Source: Riptortus pedestris
Taxonomy: Eukaryota > Arthropoda > Insecta > Hemiptera > Alydidae
Assembly: GCA_019009955.1 (NCBI GenBank)
Contig: CM032233.1
Coordinates: 90,582,001-90,646,000 of the forward strand
Length of the DNA stretch: 64,000 nucleotides
Direction: 5' to 3'
Shown here: piece after piece, positions 22,595 to 34,115 of the stretch
How positions within the stretch are numbered: position 1 is the first letter of the stretch
How the letters are laid out: each line of letters begins with the position of its first letter
Position numbers and translations under genes: made by a program
Notes under the pieces: model-generated
The model's input: only the letters and a program-made list of their open reading frames with translations
Told to the model about the DNA's origin: nothing
Databases searched by the model: none

Positions 22595-23583
22595 ATTAAA
22601 AAATAATTATTTGTTTATTCATATTTTTTCTTTATTATGTTTATTTTCCAATTATTTGTTTAAACTAAACTCCTAGTTTGTTTTTCTCGTTTTGTAATTT
22701 TATCTTTATAAACTAATAAATTTTGATTGTAATGTGTCGTAATTTAAAGTTAAATCATATTCACCCATTTTAAAGTATAAAAAAAAATTAAAATCCTTTG
22801 TTGATCACCAAAATTATCACACAAAGGAGAAAAAAAGTTCCCGACAAGGTGAAAAATGTAAGGTAAATATTCATTTCTAAGTCACGTAATAAAAAAATGA
22901 TGAAAACAAGGCCTGCGACTGCCATATATTTTTTGATGTCCAAAGAGTAAAAAAATGTTTGAATATAGCAATTTAGTTCATTTTTCAAGTTGTAGTAGCG
23001 CATTAAAAGGGGACATAAGTACGGGGTCGATTGACCCCGTGCCGTCCTTGTGGATAGTTGCACCACGGGGTCAATTGACCCCGTGCCGTACTTGTGGATA
23101 GACCACATTTTTGATGTCCGTCCTGAACGTGTTATAGAATTCTATGTGTGGTGGAATGTGATGATAGTTCACACATACGGTGGGCGGGGGCGGACGCGCT
23201 GGCCAAGGGAAACTAACACGATTACTTACTCTGTGGTCGAAGTAAGATGAGAAAGACTGGTTAGATCAAAGCATTGTGTAAATGGATATTTACTTACAAG
23301 GCACTAAGGGGCTCATTAATTTAAAATCTGGCCTGAATACCATCAACCTTCCATTCATTCTCTATTTCCCCCTTAATAAATTCCCTAAATAAATGAGACT
23401 TGAAATTTAAGCTGAGTGTCGTTCTGATAATTACTGGGAATGTCAAGTACTGGGCAGGCCCGTATATAAAATCTGATGTCGGGACCACGCGGCTTCTTTC
23501 TACTCTCATTAAATTAAATAAACAAAGTGCACTTCGTTTTAACACTTTATGGGGCGAATTTCGGTTTTACAGTTATAACCAAA

Positions 23584-23912
23584 TCCCCCCCACCCGTCTT
23601 TATTTCTTGGGTTACTAAAATTTGAGTGATTGAAATAAACATTATTCTGAATCATTATAAATTAGGGTATGACATAATAAATAGTTATTATTACATTTAA
23701 TATTTTATATTCAGATATATTTCAGTAATTGTTGTTCTTTCCGGTGAAGAATATTTCTATCTGTTCAGCTGTGAGAGGTTGGCTGACCTGTTTGTACATA
23801 TATACATATAAAGTAGTATAAACAATGGAGAGTAAAATGTGAGATATCAGCGAGGTGTTCCAGCAAGTAAGAAATATGTTAGGCTTGCGCAGCCCCTGCG
23901 TGGCGGGCTTAC
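23584..23912 (+). mobile_element. HINE 3' part (long-form)
   Basis: Contains the long-form block AAAATTTGAGTGATTGAAAT, TTATTCTGAATCATTATAAA, TTTCCGG and GAGAGGTTGGCTGACCTGTT. It ends in the hairpin GCGCAGCCCCTGCGTGGCGG-GCTT. Confidence 0.7.
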
Positions 23913-24036
23913 GAATGGTTATGTAGATTAATTCTATTGATTGGAGCTAAGTTGTAATAGGGAACATTCATTTTTTCCACCACTAGTCTAGGAGAGGCTG
24001 TTTATGTCTGCCCTACGGTTGGATTTTCTCACAAAA

Positions 24037-24438
24037 AAGTCCGTCACGCAGGGGCTGCGTTAACTAATCAGATTTCCCACGTGCGCCACTTATTTGCATT
24101 TATCTCAAAACTTAAAAGTTCAATGAGAACAATATTTGGTGTTTAAGCTTCAAATAAAGTGCTTCATAACATAATAGAATATTGTTAATATGAGATGAGT
24201 AGGAGTGGGGCTTTACTGAAGACCGAAAACTAAAAAATGCAAATATCTCAGTTAATAATCAAGATAATGAAAAAATGTACATAAGAACATTTATAGGAGA
24301 TTACGTTTGCAATAAGATTGGTTCTATACAACTTGATGTGGTCATCTATCTTCTGACTTTCTTGTACTCCTATCAAATTATAGTGATATACGTTGTCTCC
24401 ATTCAAATGCATCGGATCTAAAAATGTCATAGAACATA

Positions 24439-24490
<52 letters not shown>

Positions 24491-24824
24491 TTGATAAAAG
24501 AAAGAGATACACTTTTTACACTTAATGGGGGAAAAAACGCACGTAACAACATTTACAGAACATTACATTTGCAATAAGATTGGTTGTATGTAATATTTCG
24601 ACCCGGTGGAAATTAAAGGGCTTACTAATGGTCGAAAACTAAAAAATGCAAATATCTCCGTTAATAATCAAGATAGTGAAAAAATCCACATAACAACATT
24701 TATAGAACATTACATTAACAATATGATTGGTTCTACACAATTTTTCGATGTGACCTCTAACCCCCTTCCACTTCCCGGATTTTAGCCGTTAATGAACTTG
24801 ATCTTCACTTTTATATAAACCATC

Positions 24825-24881
<57 letters not shown>

Positions 24882-25024
24882 TCGAGTGTTAATACATATA
24901 TAAAATTCTGAATGGACCTCATTTTCGTCATCTCCTAGGTACATATGACATTTGAAGAAAGTTTTGGAAAATCCCTTCATGAGTACAACTTGAATAGCTG
25001 ATTTCCCCTGAGGGAAATATGCTA
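24037..25024 (-). mobile_element. HINE long form with internal duplication
   Basis: The perfect 3' hairpin end (AAGTCCGTCACGCAGGGGCT) and 5' end (GATTTCCCCTGAGGGAAATA-TGCTA) are both present. The block ATTTGCAATAAGATTGGTTC (or near copies), preceded by ACAACATTTA, occurs three times at about 24285, 24550 and 24700, so the body was tandemly duplicated. (TA)n tracts lie at 24440-24486 and 24830-24882. Confidence 0.85.
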
Positions 25025-25084
25025 AAACAGACAATGTTTGCGATTACGATTCTTTTTTTTTTTACTTCGTACAAGTAAGAAAAT

Positions 25085-25300
25085 AGTCCGTCACACAATG
25101 GCTGCGGCATGACACGTTCTGATCTCATCTCATTATATATCTATTTTAAGAAAAAATCCGATCATTAAAACTGGGGGTTTACTGAAGGCTGAAAATACGA
25201 AAATCTCACTTATTATTTGAGTTATGACAAAAATGTGTAAAACTCTGGGTGGAGGCTATGTCGATAATTTCAAATGACAGTATGACTAGAAATGTTTAGC
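25085..25300 (-). mobile_element. HINE 3' fragment
   Basis: AATAGTCCGTCACACAATGG, then CTGCGGCATGACACG and GGGGGTTTACTGAAGGCTGA. Follows the previous copy in the same orientation after about 60 bp. Confidence 0.6.
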
Positions 25301-25995
25301 TGCTTACAAAATATATTACGCTTAAAAAAGATGTAAACATTTGTGGAAAAAGAGATAGGCGGAAAAGAGCTTTCCATCTGTAGTAATATTGTTGAAACAT
25401 GACAAAATGAAAGCGAGTATGAAAGGCAAAGTGACATAAAAGAAATGTTGAAGAGAATATTTTTCCCCATTAGATTTAGCAAAATATCATATATATTTTT
25501 TAATGTCTATGAAAATTCTTATTTAAGTGCTTTAAGGGACGGGGGAAACTGGTTGGAATTGTTTTTGACCTAGTTTGTCTGAAACTTTTCCTAGTGATGG
25601 TTATTTTTCATTCAGCTTAACCCATATAACACATATTTCTTTCTTTCATGCACGTCAAAATACGAATGAAATAAAAATTGTAAAACTAAAGAGGAAAATA
25701 TGTATTTTTACTTCTTTGTATAAAATAAAGGAAATATTTTAATCATAAAAATTTTCGGTTTTTATAATTCATAAGAATTATCTGTTTTGAACCTCCATAA
25801 AACCATTAACGCTGGTTTTGGTGTACGTTTCTAACTCAAAAACGGCTATCCGTAGAATATTCAAAATTCATATTACAGATTTTTGTAACTTCTAGTTGTG
25901 AGTCTCTCCTATTGATCGAAATTTTCTTACAGGTTGTAGGTTAAAGGTGGGTGAAAATAAAAAAAAGTGAGTTTATTCTCCGCATGTATTAGAGA
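25301..25995. other. No gene recognised
   Basis: AT-rich sequence with short frames and no recognisable domain. Confidence 0.45.
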
Positions 25996-25998
25996 TAA

Positions 25999-26831
25999 AA
26001 GTCCGTCTCGCAGGGGCTGCGTAAACTAAGCAGATTTCCCATGTGAAGTTTTACAATAGAGGAATCGGCATACTGGTAACACAACACCACTGTGATTAAA
26101 TGAAAACGGTAATGAGAAATATTTCAGTTAATTAAAATAAATTCCCAACTGAAACGGCTACTGAATTGTAAGAATAATTTATATTTTAATAACTCAAATT
26201 TTAGTAGTCCGAGAACTAAAGAAGGGGGGCGGGAGCTGATGAACAGAACGTATTTGCATAAATCTCACAAAGTAAGGAAGGTAAGGTAAGGTTAGAAACG
26301 ACAGGTAAGGTTAGAAGCTGCCACCTGAGCCGAGCAGTTACGAAAATGGCCAACCTAATCTGAACTATACCCGACCGCGTGTCCCACAGACTTCATAAAA
26401 AAACAAATATCTCAGTTAATATTCAAGATACAGAATAAATGTATATAACAATATTTATAGTAAATTTAATTTGCAATAAGATTGGTTCTATACAATTTTT
26501 CGATCCGATGCATAATAACGGAGATATTTTGAATTTTCGAAAATCCCCCCTCTAACCCCCCCCCCCTCCCTCTGGTCTGATTTCAGCCATTAAAGAACTT
26601 GATCTGTCTTTTTACATAAAACGGTTAAATATCGAGTTTCGTAACGATCAAACAAAAATTGCGACCGCTAGAGCGTTAACAGACATATATATAGATATAT
26701 AGATATAATTTTGAACGGACCTCATTTTCGTCATCTCCTGGGTAGGATCGATGGACATTTGAAGAAATGTTTCGAAAATCACGTCATTAGTACGACCTAA
26801 ATAGCTGATTTCCCTTAAGGGAAATCTGCTA
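25999..26831 (-). mobile_element. HINE, full length
   Basis: Starts AAGTCCGTCTCGCAGGGGCT and ends with the intact palindrome GATTTCCCTTAAGGGAAATC then TGCTA. The central C-run and TAGATATATAGATATA tract replace a pure (TA)n. The long-form block near 26210-26300 includes a local GGTAAGGTTAG direct repeat. Confidence 0.9.
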
Positions 26832-26874
26832 AAATGTAAGGATGACATGGCACACAGAGATTAAAAGAAACATT

Positions 26875-27311
26875 TCGACCGCTAGAGCGGAAAGAAGTAT
26901 ATATATATATATGTATACGTATATAACAACATGTATAGGGAATTACATTTGAATAAGATTGGTATTAGTTCTGCATAAAACGTTTAAATATTGAGTTTGG
27001 TAGTGATCAAACAAAAATTTTGACCGCCAGAGAAATAGATCCCCAGCAAAGCTACCTCAGTAATGGTACATAACGATGATGAATGCTATCTTTGATTAAG
27101 ATTAATATTGTCCTCGATATTTTCAACAGTGCAGATGGATTGATCAGAAAATGATTTTTTTTTGTTCTTTAAGTCTAAAAGATTCTATAAATTCACCACT
27201 TTAGTTAATACATATTCCGTATAAACCATATACACTGAGACGGGGAAATGTAAAAATATTGGGCATTGCAAAAGCCTTGGCAAAAAAAAAAAGCCATCAT
27301 TTAGCCTCTAA

Positions 27312-27389
<78 letters not shown>

Positions 27390-27508
27390 ATATAGTTTTG
27401 AACCTTATTTTCATCATCTCCTGGGTAGGATGGATGGACATTTGAAGACATTTTTCGAAAATGAGCACAACCTCAAGAGCTGATTTTCCTTAAGGGAAAT
27501 CTACTTTT
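26875..27508 (-). mobile_element. HINE fragments: central piece and 5' half
   Basis: Bases 26875-27040 repeat the CGACCGCTAGAGCGG...GTTTGGTAGTGATC region. Bases 27313-27508 are (TA)n followed by CATCTCCTGGGTAGGATGG and the 5' end CTGATTTTCCTTAAGGGAAA. About 270 bases between (27041-27312) show no feature. These may be one broken copy. Confidence 0.65.
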
Positions 27509-28280
27509 AATTGAAACAATCCAAAAATTAACAAACCGCGGCATGTTAAAATGAAAGGAAAGCAAGAGTAAACCAACAAATTTCCCTTCATAATGTATTT
27601 TCCTCAACTGTACATCCATATCATCTTCTCGGAACCAGAGGTCAGGAATTGTAATAATCCCTTTATACTCATAAGCCATTTATACTGTTATATGCGCTAC
27701 GTATTGTAAGTCTAAATTGTATTTTCCTTCCTTTTGCCATTTGATTCTTTCAAAAAAAAAAAAAATGTTTATACATATAAAAGCATAGTCGAGCACTTTC
27801 CAAATTGTTATGAAACGAGGTTATAAATTGCATTAGCTGGAAGTAGCTTTCCTTTTATTGTGATTGTTCACAGAAATGGACTAGGTCTTTATTGTTCCAA
27901 TTTTATTTGCTACAATACGTCTAAAGCCTCTTATGATTTCGTTTTTCTTTTGACGGCCTACGCTTTTCATGTTTGCGTTAATTTATCTCTCTGTCCGCTG
28001 ACCGCAATTGTCTCCATCGTATTCATTATTGAAATATGACATTTCGTAGGAATTTATTTCACTTTGAATGGGGGAAAATACTTGGAACTTGTATATATAA
28101 AACGAAATCATTCTGCATAAAGGTGCGCAGGTAATCTCATTTGCCGTCTATTCTATTTCCCCCGTTGTAGAAAACTTATGTTAAGAGTAATTGAAATATA
28201 AAGTGAAACATGAAGTGCTTAGTGTGTTGCTCAAAGTAAAAATCAAATGAAGTAAGGTTTTATTGAAAGCTGCACACTAA
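27509..28280. other. No gene recognised
   Basis: AT-rich. An A-run near 27755 and short frames only. Confidence 0.45.
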
Positions 28281-28872
28281 CGTCCCTCACTCAGGGGTTA
28301 CGTTAACTAAGCAGATTTCGAACTTGCTGGTATGACACACTAGTGACTAGTGATCTCGTCTGATCACATATTGTGACTGAAAACAAGAAGATAAGAATTA
28401 CTCGCTTAATATTTGAGTTTCGAAAAAATGCATAGAGAAACAATTGTAAAGCATCAATATTTTTACAAAGTCGGTTCTATAATTTTTTTATATTTCAATA
28501 CGACTCAGATATTTTTCATTTCGAATTCCCCCTATAAACCGATTTCTGCCAATAACAAATATGATCTTTAGTGTTCACTGAAACGGCTAAAAATCGAGTA
28601 TGGTATAGATTATGTTTAGTTTTCGGCCTTCAGTAAACCCCCACTCCTATACATGCCCTATTAACAATAAGCTGTTATATCATGAAGCACGTTATTTGAA
28701 GCCCAAATACTAAACAATGTGTCTCATTGAACTTTTACGATTTGAGATTAATGCAAATAAGTTAGGCACGAGGGAAATCTGTTTAGTTACCGCAGCCCCT
28801 GCGTGACGGCCTTTTTTCTCTGAGGATGAGAGACGTGCTTAGGTTACGCAGCCCTTGAGTTATGGAATTTTT
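28281..28872. mobile_element. Two HINE parts in inverted orientation
   Basis: A degenerate minus-strand 3' end begins at 28281 (CGTCCCTCACTCAGGGGTTA) and runs to about 28600. From about 28610 a plus-strand 3' half runs through CAGTAAACCCCCACTCCTAT and GGGAAATCTGTTTAG to CGCAGCCCCTGCGTGACGGC at 28812. A second degraded hairpin, TACGCAGCCCTTGAG, follows at 28850. Confidence 0.7.
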
Positions 28873-28910
28873 ATGGCTTTCAGGTCATTGATTTTTAATG
28901 TTAGTGTTCA

Positions 28911-29340
28911 TTGGTAGTTCACCCTTATTGCCTCGTCTGCATCTATGAGACACACCCAGTTACAAAAACATTATTGATGACTCACAAAAAAAAAAAAGTT
29001 GGGCTCCTACCACCGCGGTACAAGGGAATAAGACCCCAAGACAGTGGGGGCTACTGTATATACATCGTGGGCCGGCCCAAGTTTGAGAGGCCTCTGAAGG
29101 ACATGGCCCATAATACAGCAATAAATCATTGGCCGCATCTGTGCTCTAACTGGAAGCGGGGTAGGCCAGCGCAGGAATTTTTTTCTCTCCCAATATTCGT
29201 GGCACGTTGAATATGGAACAGTGGAGCACAGCTTCGAGGTGATGGAACTTCTGCCGGACCAAGGAGACGAGAACAATATGCGCCACTATTTCAAACTTAG
29301 TCCAAGCTCTCGCGGCAATGGTAATATTTTTCCACACCAA
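28911..29340. other. GC-richer unique island
   Basis: Compositionally distinct from its AT-rich surroundings. Overlapping frames on both strands carry no recognisable domain. It could be a fragment of a captured gene or an unknown repeat; I cannot name it. Confidence 0.3.
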
Positions 29341-29461
29341 GCATAATTTGAGGTACTTAGGGCTTTACATTCTACTCCGTTTCTACTTTATTAAATAACT
29401 CTATCTTTAGTTTTATATGAAGCGATTAAAGATTTTAAATATATATATTTTTTAATCAAAA

Positions 29462-30005
29462 AAGTTCGTACGCAGGGGCTGCATTGACTAAGCAGATTTT
29501 CCACGTGCATTTATCTCAAAACTTAAAAGTTCAATAAGAAGAATATTTGCTATTTAGGCTTCAAATAATGTGCTTCATAATATAACAGCTTATTAATGTG
29601 ACGTGAGGAGGAGTGAAGGCCAAAAACTAGATAATGCAAATATCTCATTTAATAATCAAGATAATGAAAAATCGTGCTTAAGAACATTTATAGAACATTA
29701 AATATGCAATAAGATTGATTAAATACTAATTTTTGATAATACGCTTAATAATGGTGATATTTCGAAATCCCCCCCCCTCCTCTAGGCCCCCCTCCCACTG
29801 GTTCGATATTAACTTGTTCTTTATTTTTACACAGTAACGGTCAGATAAAAATTGCGACCGGTAGATCGTCAACAGACAAATATATATATATGACCTTATT
29901 TTCGTCATATCCTAGGTAGGATCGATGGACATTTGAAGAAATTTATTGAAAATCCCATTATGAGTACAACTTCAATAGCTTATTTCCTCTAAGGTAAATC
30001 TGCTA
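29462..30005 (-). mobile_element. HINE, short full-length copy
   Basis: Hairpin end GTTCGTACGCAGGGGCTGCA through GCGACCGGTAGATCGTCAAC, a very short (TA)n and GGTAGGATCGATGGACATTT to the 5' end TTTCCTCTAAGGTAAATC-TGCTA. A decayed second 3' end (TCTGTCACCCATGTCCTTCA) follows in the same orientation at about 30018. Confidence 0.8.
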
Positions 30006-30780
30006 AAAGCCCATTAGTCTGTCACCCATGTCCTTCAAAACTAAGCAAACTTCCAACCTGATGACGTCATTCCACATCATATTCTCGAAATCACAATAAG
30101 AAATCTATCTATTTAGTACTTCTAATTTAAGACGAACATGAGATACTTATTGATAGAGTAACTTTAATTGAAGTGCGCATGAGTACTGGAGAATTAAAAT
30201 AAAGGCTGAAAACGTATTTCGTTAAAAATTCTAATTAGAGAATGAAATGTATAGAATAACTATTGAAGTGCATTATATTTCAAACAAAATTTATTTTGTA
30301 ACATCTTTCTATTTGAATCACGTTTTTCTATGTTTTTTTTTAGCTAAGTAAATCTACTGAAACTAGTTACACAATATCAAAACTCACAGTAATTAACGTT
30401 GATAAGTGTAGGATTTTGGAAGCTAGCCGGTTCGGTAGCCATCAAACAAGGAATTATTTTATAGTGATATTTTAATAGTTGTAATTTTAATATTTATTTT
30501 AATAAGTTTTAAGTTTAATGTTTATTCTAATGCTGTTATTTAATAAACTTATTTTTTTTAAATAGCCCTAATCTCAGTCTTTGTTTTAATAGTCCATAGG
30601 TTTAGTCTAACAAGGGGAGCGCACGGCCTTCACCCCACCGATGTGAACGAAAATTTTTTAGTGTTTAATACCTGATGAAAAACCAATTCTGTTAAAGCTT
30701 AGGAACGCACTTCTCAAGCGTTCGTCTAAAAAAAATGTTTAAAGTTTGCCTGAATGTCTTGAGTTGTTCTCAAGGTATCT
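30006..30780. other. No gene recognised
   Basis: AT-rich. Only the decayed HINE 3' end near 30018-30070 is notable. Confidence 0.4.
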
Positions 30781-30784
30781 TTTC

Positions 30785-30862
30785 CCAGGAGTCCCCCGTG
30801 GCTCAGGGATAGCACTTTCTTTTTGTAGCCGAAATTTTCGAGATCGAAACTCGCCGGTAGCG
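30785..30862 (+). ncRNA. tRNA-like sequence, possible SINE head
   Basis: CCGTGGCTCAGGGATAGCAC resembles an internal A box, and GAGATCGAAACTC about 40 bases later resembles a B box with a CGAG/CTCG stem. The acceptor and anticodon arms do not pair well, so this is not a functional tRNA. T- and A-rich runs follow. Confidence 0.3.
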
Positions 30863-31019
30863 ACTATTTTTTGTCTGGATTTTTTTTTCATTTTTTGCTA
30901 CAAGGTCGTTTATTGAATATTAATAAATAAATAAAAAGATTTTTTTTTTTTTTCATTTTTAGCGTGTTTCTTATATTTAAAGAAAATTCAAATGCTGAAT
31001 TCCCTTACGAGAAATGTGC

Positions 31020-31270
31020 TTAAAGGGGCAGTTTAATGGTCATGAGGGTGGCGGGTGTTAGTCAGGAGGTTCGGAAGCATTCGTACAAGTTCGGGAGAGC
31101 TCGGAGCCCCTACGTGGGCTGCCCCCAGCAGCTCGTTAGTTAGGGTGATGCCTGACTCCCCCAGCGACGGCCAGTGCAGTGTCGGCTCTCTCCCTACTAG
31201 CCTCCATACGTCGCCCTCCCACACCCAATCACCGCTATACCACGTATACTCTCAATCGACTCCTCTAGTG
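31020..31270. other. GC-rich unique island
   Basis: Near-balanced base composition with open frames on both strands (31055-31306 plus, 31033-31224 minus) and no recognisable domain. Confidence 0.3.
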
Positions 31271-31336
31271 GTAAGACATATTTTTATTATCAAATATTCC
31301 CTATAATGGTTCTTTCATCCTTGATACTTTACTAAC

Positions 31337-31480
31337 TCATTTTCCTTAAGGAAATCAGCTATTGAGGTCGTACTCATGAAGCGAAACAGAGAATTTCGAA
31401 ATATTTCCTCAAATGTTCATCAATCCTACGTAGGATATTACGAAAATGAGTTCCGCTCAAAACAATATATATATATATAT
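31337..31480 (+). mobile_element. HINE 5' end
   Basis: TTTTCCTTAAGGAAATCAGC, TATTGAGGTCGTACTCATGA and a CATCAATCCTACGTAGGATA block lead into a (TA)n tract (31461-31585) in which the element at 31588-32202 sits. Confidence 0.7.
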
Positions 31481-31531
31481 ATATTTCATATATATTTCAT
31501 TTGTTTCATATATCTTTCTATCTATACACCC

Positions 31532-31587
<56 letters not shown>

Positions 31588-31590
<3 letters not shown>

Positions 31591-32200
31591 CAACCGCAAA
31601 AAAAAACCGGACACTTAGATTTAGTCTTATAATTTTGTTAAATACTTAATATATATGTATATTAATCTTTTTAATTAAAATAATTGGTTAGTCTATAGGT
31701 TATTTAAACAAAATCTGCCAAAAGTGAATAATTTTTATTGATTATTTACAAAAAAATACAAAATAATAAAAAAAAGAAGATAAATTAACACATTTAAAAA
31801 AAAAAAATAATTCCTTTTTATTACAGTGAATGGTAGACTTCGCTACCCCAAGCGTTTCGGCATGTAACGTAAGCTCCGGCCTTCCATCTAAGTTTGAAAG
31901 AACCATTACTCTGGACCGAAATAAAAATAAAACATTAATTAAAGAAAATGCTTGGTTAATAATTAAAGATGTTTAAATGTGCGTAAAACTACTTACAGTT
32001 TAGAATAGATCAACTTCACGACAAATAAATCTAATCTGAGTTTTATCTTATTGTTTTCTAATCCTGAAGGGAATAGTTCAATGGACATAGACTCTACATT
32101 CTCTGTAATAACTAGAATACCCACATAAAGAAACACATTGCTGAAAATTAGCTTTTAATACGACAAATATGAAGTGTCCGGTTTTTTTTTTTGCGGTTGA

Positions 32201-32202
<2 letters not shown>
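31588..32202. mobile_element. Non-autonomous DNA transposon, 615 bp, ~29-bp TIRs
   Basis: The left end ACTCAACCGCAAAAAAAAAC then CGGACACTT is mirrored at the right end (AAGTGTCCGG then T-run then GCGGTTGAGT). Both sides abut TA microsatellite, consistent with TA target use of Tc1/mariner-type elements. The interior is AT-rich without a transposase ORF, so it is MITE-like. Confidence 0.75.

Positions 32203-32265
<63 letters not shown>
32203..32265. repeat. (TA)n microsatellite
   Basis: TA run between the MITE and repeat B; probably the continuation of the tract interrupted at 31588. Confidence 0.9.
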
Positions 32266-32266
<1 letters not shown>

Positions 32267-32398
32267 TAGCGGACTCGACAGCCGTTTCATGATATTTCAA
32301 GCGATTAGGATATTAAATTTAATAATATTATGTTAAAACAAAAGCTACTTGTAATAACACAAAATAAACAACTTTTGTCATGTGCACGCTTGCCAAAA
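32266..32398 (+). mobile_element. Repeat B, head only
   Basis: CTAGCGGACTCGACAGCCG, TTTCAAGCGATTAGGATATT and ACAACTTTTGTCATGTGCAC match the head of repeat B at 32687. It joins directly to segment C. Confidence 0.75.
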
Positions 32399-32680
32399 GC
32401 TAATGCGGTTATCATAAGTAGACATTACTCCCGGCTCCTGACTACATTAGTACCTACAGCAATTGGCTCCAGCCACACCTGACCAATTACAAGAAATATC
32501 CTATACCATTTATCCCTCTCCATATAATTTGAGTACGAAAGTCACCTTTTTTTTTTTGTAACGAGTTCTCGCAAAAACATCTCCTCAATGGATATACATC
32601 TGATACAGGTTTCAATGTTAAATTATTTCAAGCAGATTTTCCTTCTGTTCGGTTAGCCTTAGAGGAAGTTTGTGAGTATA
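32399..32680 (+). mobile_element. Repeat C, copy 1 (5' part of composite C-(TA)n-B)
   Basis: Contains CTAATGCGGTTATCATAAGT, CAATTGGCTCCAGCCACACC, a T-run and AACATCTCCTCAATGGATAT, ending GAGGAAGTTTGTGAG then TATATATA and repeat B. The same order C-(TA)n-B occurs inverted twice near 36-37.4 kb, so C and B are parts of one element. Confidence 0.75.
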
Positions 32681-32686
32681 TATATA

Positions 32687-33295
32687 CTAGTGGACCCAAC
32701 AGACGTTGTCCTGCATGATATTTCAAGCAATTAGGATATTAAATTTAATAATATTATGTTTAAAACAAAAGCTTTTAATATCACAAAAAACAACTTTTGT
32801 TATGTGCACGTTTGCCTAAAAACAAATAGAAAATGAAATATCGCGAATTTTTTTTTCAGGCTTCTCTTATAACCCCCACTCTCGTTCGAACCTAAAAAAT
32901 GTTATATAGCTTATAATCATGGAAGAATTAATGCTAATTTACGTATAGAGTTTTCTTAAGTTCGATTCAATCGTTAGTGCCCAATAAAATTGTTGGCTCC
33001 CACTTTAATTTTTTAGTGTATATTTTATTTATACTTTGTTATACGACAAAAGTTACTCTAAATAACAAATTAAACAACTTTTATCCTGTGGATATTTGCC
33101 GGAAAACCAATAGGAACGGAAATATCGCTATTTTTAATTTTAGGCCCCCTTCACAACCAACACTCCAGCTTCATCTGCCTGGCTAATTTGTGAATCTAAA
33201 CCATCCAGGGCGTCCACCCAAACGCATACAATAAAATTCATTCAAATCGGTCCAGCCGTTTAGGAGGAGTTCAATGACATACACACGTACAGTAG

Positions 33296-33300
<5 letters not shown>
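32687..33300 (+). mobile_element. Repeat B, full copy (614 bp)
   Basis: Begins CTAGTGGACCCAACAGACGT and ends with AAACGGCTGGACCGATTTGA (on the complement) and ATTCTACTGTACG before a TA/CA microsatellite. Both end motifs are of a type widespread in arthropod genomes. No protein is encoded. Its inverted partner is 35883-36495. Confidence 0.75.

Positions 33301-33358
<58 letters not shown>
33301..33358. repeat. (TA)n-(CA)n compound microsatellite
   Basis: TA run passing into a CA run, joining repeat B to the HINE on its right. Confidence 0.95.
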
Positions 33359-33362
<4 letters not shown>

Positions 33363-33846
33363 TCTGTTGCCGCTGTAACGGTCGCAATTCTTATTTAATC
33401 ACAACCAAACTCGATCGATATATAAGCGTTTCGTATAAAACTAAAGGTTGTGTTCGTTAATGGCTGAAATCGAACCAGCGGGAGAGGGAGGGGGTTCAGA
33501 GGTGGAGAATTTCGAAAATTCAAAATATCTCCGTTATTATACGTCGGATACAAGAAGTGTATTGGAGCGAATCTCCTTGCCAATAAAGTGTACTATAAAT
33601 ATCTTTATATACATTTATTCTCTACCTTTAGTATAAACGGATATATTAGTATTCGGCCTTCAGTAAACCCCCTCTCCTATTCCTGTCATATTAAAAATCA
33701 GCTGTTATATTATGATGAATATTACTTGAAGCCTAAATACAAAATAATGTTCTCCTTGAACATTTACGTTTTCAGATAAATGCAAATACGTTACACATTT
33801 GGGAAACCTGCTTATTTAACGCAACCCCGACGTGACGGACGTTTTT
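33358..33846 (+). mobile_element. HINE, central region to 3' end
   Basis: From TTGTCTGTTGCCGC and GTTCGTTAATGGCTGAAATC through GGAGAGGGAGGGGG, ATCTCCGTTATTATACGTCG and CTCCTATTCC to GGGAAACCTGCTTATTTAAC and GACGTGACGGACG. The 5' half appears replaced by repeat B and its microsatellite. Confidence 0.8.
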
Positions 33847-33847
33847 A

Positions 33848-33933
33848 AAGCAGATCTCCTTTAAGGGAAATCAGCTATTGAGTTTATATAATACAGCTAA
33901 TGTCTTCAAATGTCATCCATGATCATATTATAA

Positions 33934-33979
<46 letters not shown>

Positions 33980-34075
33980 TATGTAGATAGATAGATAGTA
34001 TGTATATTCTGGTCTGTTAACGCTCCGACAGTCGCAATTTAAGTTCAATTTACAGCAGGTTGATTTGACAGGTAG
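33848..34075 (+). mobile_element. HINE 5' part, head-to-tail with previous copy
   Basis: AGCAGATCTCCTTTAAGGGA and AATCAGCTATTGAG begin immediately after the previous copy's 3' end. A (TA)n at 33940-33972 and GTCTGTTAACGCTCCGACAG follow. Confidence 0.7.
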
Positions 34076-34115
34076 AGCGCTAAGAGAATACTTTATATAG
34101 TTTCATTTTGAGGAG

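Larger units (their letters stand above)
21995..23047 (+). mobile_element. piggyBac-like transposon relic with nested palindromes
   Basis: The left end follows TTAA (21991-21994) and begins GGACGGCACGGGGTC. The right end is the complement (GACCCCGTGCCGTCC, ending 23047), but the right TTAA has decayed to TTGT. The terminal repeats extend about 44 bp and enclose the palindrome ACGGGGTCAATTGACCCCGT at both ends (22002-22021; 23021-23040 with one mismatch). Further palindromes of the same type lie at 22172-22195, 22231-22252 and 23064-23085. The TTAA site and the cysteine cluster at 22497-22594 suggest the piggyBac superfamily. Ends starting GG instead of CC are atypical, so the assignment is moderate. 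No DDD catalytic domain remains. Confidence 0.5.

Noticed and set aside
26270..26300. GGTAAGGTTAG repeats as telomere-like sequence
   Set aside because: Only two or three imperfect units, within a HINE, and not the TTAGG motif.
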